From Bradyrhizobium sp. Leo170 (GTDB taxonomy: Bacteria; Pseudomonadota; Alphaproteobacteria; Rhizobiales; Xanthobacteraceae), in the NCBI RefSeq assembly GCF_004296405.1, contig NZ_PSRR01000062.1, forward strand, positions 1-32,087: 32,087 bases of DNA, written 5' to 3'. The notes under the pieces are model-generated. The model ran no database searches, had not been told where the DNA came from, and saw only the letters and a program-made list of their open reading frames with translations. Positions 1 to 7,963 of this stretch are shown here, in pieces. Made by a program: the position numbers and the translations under genes. Numbering within the stretch: the first letter of the stretch is position 1; every line of letters starts with the position of its first letter.

Positions 1-60
1 CCGCTTGCTCGCGCCACAACACCTCCCTGTGGTTATGGGTCTGCTTTCGCGGGGACAGCG
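1..60 (-). repeat. Dispersed repeat, copy 1 (inverted relative to the copy at 31521-31580)
   Basis: The reverse complement of these bases matches 31521-31580 almost base for base. It includes an identical 18-base core (acccataaccacagggag) and a shared end (cgagcaagcgg). The element is probably cut by the window edge. It resembles intergenic repeats I recall from Bradyrhizobium genomes. I see no coding content; reading frames through it are shadows. The match is seen directly; the family assignment is from memory. Confidence 0.7.
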
Positions 61-97
61 TGGCGGGCCGCGCGATCAATCGCGAACTCGCCGGCAC

Positions 98-481
98 TCA
101 CGGCCGGCGGCACACCAGATCGATCTCGATCAGTGCATCATAGGCAAGCCCGGTGACGCCGACGCAAGTGCGTGCCGGCAGGCGGTTCGGCGGGAAATAG
201 CTGCGATAGGTTTCGTTCATCGCGGCGTAGTCTTCCTTGAAGCGCGTGAGATAGATGCGCGACATCACGATGTGCTCGAAGCCGAGACCGAGACCCTCGA
301 GCACAACGCGCAGATTTTCCATCACCGCCTTGGTCTGCGCGACGATGCCATCAGGCAATACGCCGGGGGTTGCGGACGTATCCGGCATCTGGCCGGTGAC
401 GAAGACAAAGCCGTCGGTCTCGACTGCGTGGCTGAAGGGCGCCACGGGTTTTGGCCCGCCGGCGATCATGTGAAACTTCAA
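98..481 (-). CDS. RidA/YjgF/Rid family protein (likely enamine/imine deaminase)
   Basis: This is a 127-residue protein, the normal length for the Rid family. Family members hydrolyse reactive enamine/imine intermediates made by PLP enzymes to ketoacids and ammonia. The conserved arginine that binds the substrate carboxylate is present at R104 in the PARTCV motif, followed by an IEIDLV strand typical of the C-terminus. The start is TTG at 481, chosen because AGAAGGA lies 8 bases upstream; the next in-frame ATG (469) would be 20 bases from it. The gene begins 16 bases after the stop of the AraC-amidase fusion and is the last gene of the operon. Its position behind amidase and amino acid uptake genes suggests a role in the same nitrogen catabolic pathway. 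The exact Rid subfamily and substrate cannot be told from sequence alone. Confidence 0.9.
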   Translation of the reverse strand: MKFHMIAGGPKPVAPFSHAVETDGFVFVTGQMPDTSATPGVLPDGIVAQTKAVMENLRVVLEGLGLGFEHIVMSRIYLTRFKEDYAAMNETYRSYFPPNRLPARTCVGVTGLAYDALIEIDLVCRRP

Positions 482-497
482 TCTCGGTATCCTTCTG

Positions 498-2894
498 TTA
501 TGGCGACGTAGCCACGTCCTCGAACAGCCGCTTGCTCAGGATTGCGTGCACGCCCCAATTGCCATCGACGACCTGGGTGACGCCGAAATCGACCGCCGCC
601 GACATCAGCGCGATCGCCTCGTCCTCGGTGAGACCCTTGATGTTCATCAGGAAGCGCCGCATCTTGCGGAAAGCGTCCTTCATCGCGAGGTCGAGCGAGG
701 ACGTCGCATAGACCTCGCTCTGCCCCTGCGCACCGAACTCGGCGAGATAGTTCGGATGGCTGAAGCCGGTCAACACCCAATCGGTCGCGGTCTCGATCAG
801 GGGATAGCTGAGATCGGCAAACGGTTGGCCGGCCAGATTGCCCTTCTTGTGCAGGATCACCTGGAACGTGCCGGTCATCGAGCATTCGATCGCCGTTCCG
901 CTCAACTCTCCGTCGCCTTGGGCTGCATGGGGATCGCCGACCGAGAGCAGCGCGCCTGGCACCGAGACCGGCAGATAGACGGTCGCCCCCTTGCCGAGCC
1001 GCCAATTGTCCAGGTTGCCGCCGAAATAGGACGGCGGTACGGAATCAACGAAGTCGAGCTCGCGCGGCGCGACCGCAATCACACCGAAATGCGGCCGTAG
1101 CGGAATGCGGATGCCGTCTAGCACGGCGTGCCGGCGCCTCACCGAACCAGGCGCGACGGGAATGCCGGGATAATCGTAGGTCGTATGAACCACGCCGAAT
1201 GGATCGGTCTGCGGCTCCCAGCGGTAGGAATAGAGCGCACGCGCATGCGGCGTCTCGTCATGAAAGATCTCGTAGATCGTCACGGCTTCGCGCGGCTTGG
1301 GGCCGGCCAGGAACTCGTTGTAGTGATAGCCCCACCACGCCGCGACGCTGGAGCCGAATACCCTGCCCTCATAGTGCGGATTGCCGCTCGGCCGCGGCGC
1401 GATATCGAGGATGCGCACCTCCAGGACATCGCCGGGCTGTGCATCCTTCACGGCGATCGGCCCGGTGCAGATGTGCACGCCGAAGCCCTCGCCCGCGCCA
1501 CGCCCGAACACCGAGGCGTCCATCGGACCGGCGCCGCGCCGGTCGACATTCTTGCGCTGCTTGCTCCAGCCGAACACGCTTTCGGCGCCAGGATCGCCCG
1601 CGATCATTCTATCAGGGTCGTCAGAGGCATGCTGCGTCAGGGTTTCGATCGTGATCGTGTCGCCGGAATTGATCTCGGCCTGAGGTGCAAGCGTGCGGCT
1701 GAAATAGCCCCAATGCACGCGGCTCGCGTCAACGGAGAGATGATGGTGGGCTGGGCGGCCCTCGCACTTACCTTCCTGCGCCGGGGTCGGCGTGCCAGCC
1801 GCGATATTTCTGCCGACGCTCGATGGCTGATGCGTTCGCAATTGCGCAAGCGCCTCCTGCGGCCAGCCGCGCTGACCCGCGGCGATCGACGATGGCGCTG
1901 CGCGCTCGGCCTCCTGCTGGCGAAACTCGCGCGGCGGCAGACCAAAGCGATGACGGAACGCGCGGCTGAAATGCGCGGAGTCGCTGAAGCCATAGCGATA
2001 GGCGATCTCCGAGATCGATCGATGCGCCTCCGCCGGGTTCGACAGATCGGACCAGGCGCGCTGCAGCCGGCGCTCGCGTACATAGTGCGAGAAATTGTCG
2101 CCGACGCCCTCGAACAGCTTTTGCAGGTAGCGCTCGGAAATCCCTTCCGCCTGCGCGACACGCGACGGCGCAAGCTCGGGGTTGTCGAGGTTGCGCTCGA
2201 TGGTCTGGCAAATCCGGTGCAGGGTCGCAGCTTGCGTGGCGGTACCGGCGACCTCTGACGCGGGAGAGGTGGACTGGTGCGCGAGCGTCAGCAGGAGATC
2301 GACGAGGCTTTGTGCAATAGCGGCCCATTCGAGGTCGCTCAGCGTTTCCAGGGTGCGGGAGGTTGCATCCAGCAATCGCGAGAACACATCGGCAAAACCG
2401 GCGGGCGCGACGACGCGGGCTTCGGACGCGATCGGCCTGCCGATGAGGCGGCCGTGCCGCGCTTCGGCTGTAACTGATAGGATGATCGCCCGCATGTCGC
2501 GCTGGAACATCAGGCTCCAGTCGCCCTGGCGCGGCAGCAGCAGGAGATGGCCGACGGGAACGATACGATGGCTTCCGCCTTGCCGCAGCATCGCGCCGTC
2601 CTCGATCGGGAGCAGCACGATCGGTAACCCCTCGCCCGATTGCGGCAGCGGCGCGATCCCCTGCGATCCCGCGGCGATCCGCGTAAGCGCCACGCCTGCG
2701 GCGTTGCGATGCGAGGCCGTCGCGTGACCGTCGTCGAATGCGCTTGCTGAAGCCGGCTGCAGCCCGACCGCGGCCAGGACGTCCCGCCAGGCCTCCAGGC
2801 GGTCGTCGCGCGCGTAGGATTCACTCGTGAACGGACGGAAGCTCATCGGTTCGACCCAATCAGGGCCGATCGAAGCAACCCGCGTGCCAGACAA
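498..2894 (-). CDS. AraC-type regulator fused to acetamidase/formamidase
   Basis: This 798-residue protein has two complete parts. Residues 1-327 are an AraC-type activator: an N-terminal AraC-binding-like region, then the double helix-turn-helix (about 228-327) with the signature ISEIAYRYGFSDSAHFSRAF. Residues 328-384 form a low-complexity linker. Residues 385-798 are a full acetamidase/formamidase (FmdA/AmdA), with VHWGYF, MIAGDPGAESVF, GDVLEVRILDI and VGDPHAAQGDGE motifs; this family hydrolyses short amides to carboxylate and ammonia. The amidase part is closely similar to the next gene upstream (2978-4219) and starts where that protein starts, so two whole genes appear to be joined. The start is TTG at 2894 because GGAGGA sits 6 bases before it; ATG at 2846 is the alternative (782 residues). 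The chimera might sense amide or control its own operon; this is inference. Confidence 0.88.
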   Translation of the reverse strand: MSGTRVASIGPDWVEPMSFRPFTSESYARDDRLEAWRDVLAAVGLQPASASAFDDGHATASHRNAAGVALTRIAAGSQGIAPLPQSGEGLPIVLLPIEDGAMLRQGGSHRIVPVGHLLLLPRQGDWSLMFQRDMRAIILSVTAEARHGRLIGRPIASEARVVAPAGFADVFSRLLDATSRTLETLSDLEWAAIAQSLVDLLLTLAHQSTSPASEVAGTATQAATLHRICQTIERNLDNPELAPSRVAQAEGISERYLQKLFEGVGDNFSHYVRERRLQRAWSDLSNPAEAHRSISEIAYRYGFSDSAHFSRAFRHRFGLPPREFRQQEAERAAPSSIAAGQRGWPQEALAQLRTHQPSSVGRNIAAGTPTPAQEGKCEGRPAHHHLSVDASRVHWGYFSRTLAPQAEINSGDTITIETLTQHASDDPDRMIAGDPGAESVFGWSKQRKNVDRRGAGPMDASVFGRGAGEGFGVHICTGPIAVKDAQPGDVLEVRILDIAPRPSGNPHYEGRVFGSSVAAWWGYHYNEFLAGPKPREAVTIYEIFHDETPHARALYSYRWEPQTDPFGVVHTTYDYPGIPVAPGSVRRRHAVLDGIRIPLRPHFGVIAVAPRELDFVDSVPPSYFGGNLDNWRLGKGATVYLPVSVPGALLSVGDPHAAQGDGELSGTAIECSMTGTFQVILHKKGNLAGQPFADLSYPLIETATDWVLTGFSHPNYLAEFGAQGQSEVYATSSLDLAMKDAFRKMRRFLMNIKGLTEDEAIALMSAAVDFGVTQVVDGNWGVHAILSKRLFEDVATSP

Positions 2895-2977
2895 GCGCAG
2901 TCCTCCGCCAAAATGGCGGCGTCAAAACGACGCCAGTGAATTCAACCCGCGATCAAAAGCAGCCCATTCTCAATGCA

Positions 2978-4219
2978 TTAGTCGCACCTGAAGACGTTCT
3001 TGCGGATCGTGCCGTGGACGCCCCAATTGGCGTCGACCACCTGGGTGACGCCGAAATCGGCGCCGACCGACATCAGCGAAATCGCCTCATCTTCGCTCAG
3101 CCGGTGCACGGTCATCAGGAACCGCCGCAGCTTGCGGAACGCATCGCGCATCGCACGGTCGAGGCTGGAGCGGTTGGCAATCTCCGTCTGCGCATCGACG
3201 CCAAGCTCGGCGAGATAGTTCGGATAGGTGAAGCCATAGACTGACCAGGCATGATCAGTCTCCAACATCGGATGCGCGAGGCCCTCGCGCGCGGTTCCGC
3301 CGAGATCATTCTTCTTGTGCAGGATGAATTCGAAATCCCCGGTCAGCGAGGTCTCGATCGCGGTGCCGCCGAGTTCGCTGTCGCCTTGCGCGGCGTGGGG
3401 ATCGCCGACCGAGAAGAACGCGCCGGGGACGGCCACCGGATAATACATCCGCGCGCCCTTCCCGATCCGCCAGTCGTCGATATTGCCGCCGGTATAGCTC
3501 GGCGGGATCGAGCTGACATAGTCGGCCTCCGACGGCGCAAGCCCCATGGTTCCGAAATGCAGCCGCGCCGGCACCTTGACGCCGGTGAGGATGTTCTCGC
3601 GCTTGCGGATGGTCGCATGGTCGACCCGCACGCCGGGATAGTCGATGGTGGCGTGCACGATGCCATCAGGGTCGGTCTGCGGCGTCCAGACGTAGTTGTA
3701 GACGGCTTTCGCGAACGGCTCGCCCGAGGTGTCGAGCTCGAAGATCGTGATCACCTCGCGCGGCTTCGGCTCCTCGATGAGATCGTGATAATGGAAGCCC
3801 CAATTGGCTGCGGCGTTCGAGCCGAAACAACGGCCGGCGTGGCAGGCGCTGCAGCTCGGGCGCGGCCTGATGTCGAGGATCCGCACCTCCAGGACGTCGC
3901 CGGGCTCGGCGTTTTCAATTGCGACCGGCCCGGTGAGAAGGTGCACGCCAAGCCCCTCGCCGGCGCCGCGAATGAACGGCCCCTCGGTCGGGCCGGAGCC
4001 GCGGCGCGCCACCCCCTTGTGCTCACGTGTCCAGTGGAACACGCTCTCGGCGCCTGGATCGCCGGCGATCATCCGCTCGTAATCGTCGTTGGCGTGATGG
4101 GTCAGCGTCTCGATGGTGGCGCGGTCGCCCGAACGCAGCGTCAGCGCCGGCGCGACCTTCTTGCTGAAGTAGCCCCAGTGAACGGTGGCCGGCGAGACCG
4201 GCAGGGTAAAGTGCCTCAT
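2978..4219 (-). CDS. Acetamidase/formamidase family protein (stand-alone paralogue)
   Basis: This 413-residue protein is the usual length for FmdA/AmdA amidases, which hydrolyse formamide, acetamide or related short amides to an acid plus ammonia. Motifs shared with the neighbouring fusion include VHWGYF near residue 15, MIAGDPGAESVFHW, RGAGEGLGVH, GDVLEVRILDI and VGDPHAAQGDSE. It has no signal peptide, so it should be cytoplasmic. The ATG at 4219 is preceded by GAAGAGG at a suitable distance. It lies 52 bases downstream of the permease-ATPase gene and 83 bases upstream of the fusion gene, on the same strand, so co-transcription is likely. The close similarity to the downstream amidase domain points to a tandem duplication. 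The true substrate is not known; the amino-acid-type transporter suggests an amide that resembles an amino acid. Confidence 0.92.
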   Translation of the reverse strand: MRHFTLPVSPATVHWGYFSKKVAPALTLRSGDRATIETLTHHANDDYERMIAGDPGAESVFHWTREHKGVARRGSGPTEGPFIRGAGEGLGVHLLTGPVAIENAEPGDVLEVRILDIRPRPSCSACHAGRCFGSNAAANWGFHYHDLIEEPKPREVITIFELDTSGEPFAKAVYNYVWTPQTDPDGIVHATIDYPGVRVDHATIRKRENILTGVKVPARLHFGTMGLAPSEADYVSSIPPSYTGGNIDDWRIGKGARMYYPVAVPGAFFSVGDPHAAQGDSELGGTAIETSLTGDFEFILHKKNDLGGTAREGLAHPMLETDHAWSVYGFTYPNYLAELGVDAQTEIANRSSLDRAMRDAFRKLRRFLMTVHRLSEDEAISLMSVGADFGVTQVVDANWGVHGTIRKNVFRCD

Positions 4220-4271
4220 GCAAGTGCCTCTTCAGGGGATCGGAACGATCGAAGTTCTGGCGCGTGACACT

Positions 4272-5900
4272 TCATCTCACCGCCTCCGGCGTCTCGTCGG
4301 CTTCCATCACGCTGAGGAAGCGCGCGGTGACGGGGTTGCGCGGGTTGGAGAGCACCTCATGTGCCGGGCCCTCCTCCAGGATCCGTCCGCCGCTAAGGAA
4401 GGCGACGCGGTCGGCCACTTCGTCAGCGAAGCGGATCTGATGCGTCGAAATGATCATGGTCAGGCCATCGTCGATGGCGAGCCGCCGGATCACTTCCAGG
4501 ACTTCGTTGACGAGTTCGGGATCGAGCGCCGAAGTCGGCTCGTCCAGAAGCAGCACACTCGGGTTTGGCGCCAGCGCGCGGGCGATCGCCACCCGCTGCT
4601 GTTGCCCGCCTGACAGATGCCGCGGCAGTGCGTCGGCGCGATGGCTCAAGCCGACGCGGTCGAGCAGTTCGCGCGCGCGACGGTCGGCATCAATTCGCGT
4701 CATGCCTTGGACCCAGCGCAAGGGTCCGGCGATGTTCTCCTTCGCCGTCAGGTGGCTGAACAGGTTGAACTGCTGGAACACCATGCCGACGCCGACGTTG
4801 GCGCGCTCATTGGCGATCGCGCGCGGCGACAGCAGCCTGCCGTGGTCGTCGAAGCCGAGCCGCCGTCCCCCGACATGCACCGTTCCGGCATCCCAATTCT
4901 CCAGATGATTGATGCAGCGGAGCAATGTGCTCTTGCCGGAGCCGCTGGGTCCGAGCAGCGCGATGACCTCGCCGACGCGAACCGTGAGATTCAAGCCATC
5001 GAGCACATCTTGCTCGCCATAGCTCTTGCGCAAATCCCTCACCTCGACCGCGATATTGTTGCGCGCGATCGTCGCGGTGCGCCTGGCCCGTTCCTCCGGC
5101 GTCAGCGTCCTGGACGGCGGCACCGGAATTTCCGGCTCTATGCCGGCCGCAACGTCGACCGCCGGCGCGGTCTTCTCGGCAAGCTCCAGCTTGGTCAGGA
5201 GATCGACCCGGCGCCAGGGCAGATAATCGGCAAGCTTGCGTTCACGCGAGGTACGATCGAGATCGAGCAACCATTCCAACGCGAGCTGGATGCCGCTGAT
5301 TGCGCCGGTCAGCACGAGATAGATCAGGCCGGAGGCGAAGAAGATCGAGAAGAAATCGAAGGTCGAGGACGCAAGCTGCGTGCTTCGCAGCGTCAATTCC
5401 TGGACTGCGATCACGGAGGCCAGCGACGAATTCTTCAACGCGCTGACGGACTCATTGCCGAAGGCCGGGATCATGGTGCGGATCGCCTGCGGCGCGATCA
5501 CCCGCCGCATCAGCACCGCGGGCGTCATGCCGAGCGCCTGTCCCGCGGCGATCTGTCCGCGCTCGACGCCGACCACGCCGGCGCGCAGCATCTCGGCGAC
5601 GAACGGCGCCTCGTTGCAGGCGAGCGCGAGGCCGGCCGCCAGCACGGCCGGCAATTTGATGCCGATATGCGGCAGCGCGTCGTAGGCGAACACCATCTGC
5701 AGGATCAGCGGCGTGCCGCGGAAGATCACGGTGTAGCCGCGCGCGATCGCCGCCAGCCACCAGAACCGGCTGAGCTGCATCCAGGCCAGGATCAGCCCGA
5801 GGATCAGCCCACCTGCGAGCCCGAGGGCGGTCACCTCCAGGGTGAGCTCGATGCCCGCGAGCAGGTAAGGCAGGCTGAGATAGTGCAGGAACAGGGACAT
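4272..5900 (-). CDS. Polar amino acid ABC transporter, permease-ATPase fusion
   Basis: This 542-residue protein joins two transporter subunits. Residues 1 to about 225 are a HisM/GlnP-type permease with about five membrane segments and the coupling (EAA) loop around GQALGMTP. After a linker (about 226-285), residues 286-542 are a GlnQ/HisP-type ATPase: Walker A GPSGSGKST, signature LSGGQQQR, Walker B LLLDEPTSALD and the switch histidine in STHQ. Such single-chain importers are known for polar amino acids and would act as a homodimer in the inner membrane. The start ATG overlaps the stop of the binding-protein gene (TGATG), implying translational coupling. The two downstream amidase genes suggest that what is imported is hydrolysed by them. 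Substrate identity is inferred only. Confidence 0.93.
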   Translation of the reverse strand: MSLFLHYLSLPYLLAGIELTLEVTALGLAGGLILGLILAWMQLSRFWWLAAIARGYTVIFRGTPLILQMVFAYDALPHIGIKLPAVLAAGLALACNEAPFVAEMLRAGVVGVERGQIAAGQALGMTPAVLMRRVIAPQAIRTMIPAFGNESVSALKNSSLASVIAVQELTLRSTQLASSTFDFFSIFFASGLIYLVLTGAISGIQLALEWLLDLDRTSRERKLADYLPWRRVDLLTKLELAEKTAPAVDVAAGIEPEIPVPPSRTLTPEERARRTATIARNNIAVEVRDLRKSYGEQDVLDGLNLTVRVGEVIALLGPSGSGKSTLLRCINHLENWDAGTVHVGGRRLGFDDHGRLLSPRAIANERANVGVGMVFQQFNLFSHLTAKENIAGPLRWVQGMTRIDADRRARELLDRVGLSHRADALPRHLSGGQQQRVAIARALAPNPSVLLLDEPTSALDPELVNEVLEVIRRLAIDDGLTMIISTHQIRFADEVADRVAFLSGGRILEEGPAHEVLSNPRNPVTARFLSVMEADETPEAVR

Positions 5901-6802
5901 CAGTTGACGGTCAGCAGGCCCGGTTCCTTGAGATTGTCGGGATCAAGTCCCCACTTCTTGAGCAGCGCGAGCTGGTCGCCGGATTTGTAGATCTCCGTCA
6001 GTGCGGCCATCACAGCGTCGCGAAACTTCGGCTTGTTCTTGGGTACGGCGATGCCGACCGAATACGGGATCGTCACCGCGATCGCCTTCTCGAGCTTGTC
6101 CGGGTAGGCCTTCACCGCGTTATCGACGGTGTTGACGTCGTTGATGTAGGTGTCGGCGCGGCCGGCCAGGATCGCCTGGATGCAGTTGGCGTTGTTCTCG
6201 TAGAGCTGCAGCGTCGGCTCAGGCTTGCCGGCCGCTTTGCACTGGGGAACGAGGGCCTGCACCAGCGGCACCTCGACGAAGCCGGTATTTTCGGCCGCCG
6301 CCGCGCCACACAGCGAAAGATTGATGCCGTTGATGCCCTTCGGATTGCCCTTGGCGACCAGCACGCCGTCGAATACTTTCGAATAGGTGATGAAGTCAGC
6401 CGCCTTGGCGCGCTCCTCGGTCGCGTAGATGTCCGAGATCACGATGTCGGCTTGCCCGCTGGCCAACGTCGTCAGCAACGCGGCAAACGTCACCGCCTTG
6501 TAGGTCAACTTGAAGCCGAGGCATTCACCGATCATCTCGCCGAGATCGATGTCGAAGCCGATATATTTGCTGGGGTCTTTCGGGTCGATCGATTCATAGC
6601 CCGGCGTATGCGGGTTGATCGCGTTGACGAGCGTCTTGCCCTTCCAGTCCGGATATTTCTCCTGAAGCGCCGCGCATGCCGCCGGCGCCGCCGCCTGCGC
6701 GCTTAGCGGCGCCAGAAATCCCGCGGCGACGATCGCGCCCAGAATCGCCCGACGCCACGGAAGTGACGCGCGCCGTGCTTCCCCACAAAGCCATTTCTGC
6801 AT
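5900..6802 (-). CDS. Amino-acid ABC transporter periplasmic binding protein
   Basis: This 300-residue protein belongs to the family 3 solute-binding proteins (SBP_bac_3). It starts with a basic stretch and a hydrophobic signal peptide ending near AQAAAPA, followed by two-lobe features such as IGFDIDLGEMIGECLGFK and LASGQADIVISDIYATEERAK. Four or more cysteines in the mature part may form disulfides. I chose ATG at 6802 because GGAGGAG lies about 9 bases upstream; a longer frame reaching 6847 lacks this site and would give an odd leader. It is the first gene of the operon running to RidA and overlaps the permease-ATPase start by one base. The protein should capture a polar amino acid or related amide in the periplasm. 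Confidence 0.92.
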   Translation of the reverse strand: MQKWLCGEARRASLPWRRAILGAIVAAGFLAPLSAQAAAPAACAALQEKYPDWKGKTLVNAINPHTPGYESIDPKDPSKYIGFDIDLGEMIGECLGFKLTYKAVTFAALLTTLASGQADIVISDIYATEERAKAADFITYSKVFDGVLVAKGNPKGINGINLSLCGAAAAENTGFVEVPLVQALVPQCKAAGKPEPTLQLYENNANCIQAILAGRADTYINDVNTVDNAVKAYPDKLEKAIAVTIPYSVGIAVPKNKPKFRDAVMAALTEIYKSGDQLALLKKWGLDPDNLKEPGLLTVN

Positions 6803-6825
6803 GTTGCCAGCTCCTCCGACGTTGT

Positions 6826-6841
6826 CATGGCCACGGCCATG
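6826..6841. promoter_or_regulatory. Dyad symmetry upstream of the amide/amino acid operon
   Basis: The sequence catggcc-ac-ggccatg has perfect 7-base arms and a 2-base centre. It lies 24 bases upstream of the likely start of the binding-protein gene, between that start and any upstream promoter. It could be an operator, or only a chance palindrome in GC-rich DNA. AraC-family proteins usually bind direct rather than inverted repeats, so it need not be the target of the fused regulator. Confidence 0.25.
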
Positions 6842-6992
6842 TTCCAAAGCTCGAAGGCAAGGCTACGGGGAACCGCTCCGCAAAAGCTTGTCTGGCGGCG
6901 TACAAAAAATTGGATGGAGCGGGCCTGCGGTTTGGGCAACGGCTGCTCAAATTGTATTCGGCGACAGCCCGACGTTTGGCGCGGGCGATTCA

Positions 6993-7242
6993 TTACTCGA
7001 ACACGGCGGCGCATGCGGCGCTCAGACTGGCCTTCTGCGGCTCAGGCAGGCGATGATGGCTTTCACGTTGGGGATTTCGCCGGCAAAAGCCGGTAGACGT
7101 CGGGGGTGCAGGCCCGGCGCTGCTCGGACGAGCCGAGCGCGTTGCCCGATCCGGCCGCGAACAGCGTGAGGAAAAGGCTGAGGGTGGACACCCGACGGGC
7201 GCGGCTTTTCAAGGCTGCCAGTCGCGTAACGCTTGCCTTCAT
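6993..7242 (-). pseudogene. Small secreted cysteine-containing protein gene, broken by two frameshifts
   Basis: The ATG at 7242 has AGGGAG upstream. It opens a frame with a signal-peptide-like start (STLSLFLTLFAAGSGNALG), then SSEQRRACTPDVYRL, and stops early at 7063 (59 residues). The expected continuation is in the next frame (AGEIPNVKAIIACL, stop at 7022), and the expected end is in the third frame (PQKASLSAACAAVFE, stop TAA at 6993-6995). Joined, the three pieces give an exported protein of about 82 residues with regularly placed cysteines. It resembles a small family I recall in Bradyrhizobium (RACTPDV...C...GEIPNV...ACL...LS..C). One base appears to be missing near the TTTT run at about 7086-7089 and another near 7040-7043. 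The function of the family is unknown to me. Two sequencing errors are possible but less likely than true decay. Confidence 0.7.
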
Positions 7243-7499
7243 GACCGCGTCTCCCTAAGCTCAAACCTGCCCTGCTCCGCCGCAGGCGTGATTGCGACTT
7301 ACGCGAATTCATTTTGGTCAAATGTGATTTTTCTCACAGTGCGGTGGGACCGCGCCGGCAATAGCGTTCATACGACACTAGCAAGACTCTGGTAACCAAG
7401 TGAGGGGGCGGCTGCCGGATCGCTAAAATTGAAGCGATCCGCTCAATCCGCCTACAAACCCATTTTGCGACGTTGCGCTCACAACCCCCGGAGAGCGCA
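7243..7499. other. Divergent intergenic region, 257 bases
   Basis: This region lies between the broken small gene (minus strand) and the small hypothetical gene (plus strand). I see no open frame worth calling and no clear RNA gene. A short hairpin-like stretch, gatcgctaaaattgaagcgatc (about 7419-7440), has matching arms gatcgct and agcgatc. Promoters for both neighbours probably lie here, but I cannot place them with confidence. Confidence 0.35.
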
Positions 7500-7682
7500 A
7501 TGAGCGAAGCTGAATTTGATCTGGTGTTGGACGCCGTGCGAGCAGCCGTCGCCCCGACGCCGCAGGAGGATTTCATGGCTCAGCCATTGCCGCGCTTCCA
7601 GCCGCCGCCACGCCCCGCGAATGACAACCAGACGCCCTGGCCGCTCATCCCATTTCCGGATGGCTGGTTCGCCTCCTGCTAA
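7500..7682 (+). CDS. Small hypothetical protein, 60 residues
   Basis: The ATG at 7500 is preceded by CGGAGAG about 5 to 10 bases upstream, which favours it over the longer frame from 7473. The product starts with an acidic segment (MSEAEFDLVLDAVRAAV) that could be a helix. It continues into a proline-rich stretch holding RPANDNQ, a motif I recall in short rhizobial proteins, and ends in DGWFASC. It has no membrane segment and no domain I recognise. It is not obviously part of an operon; tRNA-Cys follows on the same strand after about 160 bases. I assign no function. Confidence 0.5.
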   Translation: MSEAEFDLVLDAVRAAVAPTPQEDFMAQPLPRFQPPPRPANDNQTPWPLIPFPDGWFASC

Positions 7683-7845
7683 AGAGCGCCACTCCCGCCA
7701 TCCAGCCAAATCCAATCGCCGCCTGCAGAAAGGCGCTGTGTACCGCGGTGCCGGCGAGGTAGCCGGAGTTTCAGAATTCTGCAGGAACCGGTTCGGGGCC
7801 GGTTGCCTAAGTCCTTGAACCTCTGTATTGATCCGCCCCGCTTGG

Positions 7846-7919
7846 GGCCACGTGGCGGAGTGGTTACGCAACGGTCTGCAAAACCGTGTACACCAGTTCA
7901 ATTCTGGTCGTGGCCTCCA
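7846..7919 (+). tRNA. tRNA-Cys (anticodon GCA)
   Basis: The acceptor arms GGCCACG (7846-7852) and CGTGGCC (7909-7915) pair over seven bases, followed by discriminator T and an encoded CCA (7917-7919). The anticodon loop reads CTGCAAA, giving anticodon GCA. The T arm contains the conserved TTCAATT. The length of 74 bases is normal. The gene stands alone, next to a convergent gene for a tRNA-modifying enzyme. Confidence 0.96.
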
Positions 7920-7938
7920 CTCATACAATCAATAGCTT

Positions 7939-7958
7939 ACGCCTGATAGATGAGGCGT
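7939..7958. terminator. Possible bidirectional terminator hairpin
   Basis: Arms ACGCCT (7939-7944) and AGGCGT (7953-7958) flank an 8-base loop. The hairpin lies just past tRNA-Cys on the plus strand and just past the DTW gene stop on the minus strand. The tracts after it are short (cgctttc on plus), so it is a weak candidate. Confidence 0.35.
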
Positions 7959-7963
7959 CGCTT

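Noticed and set aside
7665..7775. Minus-strand hydrophobic fragment (SGYLAGTAVHSAFLQ...) upstream of tRNA-Cys
   Set aside because: About 30 residues with an in-frame stop just before it. It could be a gene remnant but is too short to support.
7786..7804. Hairpin aaccgg-N7-ccggtt upstream of tRNA-Cys
   Set aside because: Real pairing, but with no T tract and no gene ending nearby on the relevant strand other than the small hypothetical gene 100 bases away; not enough to call a terminator.
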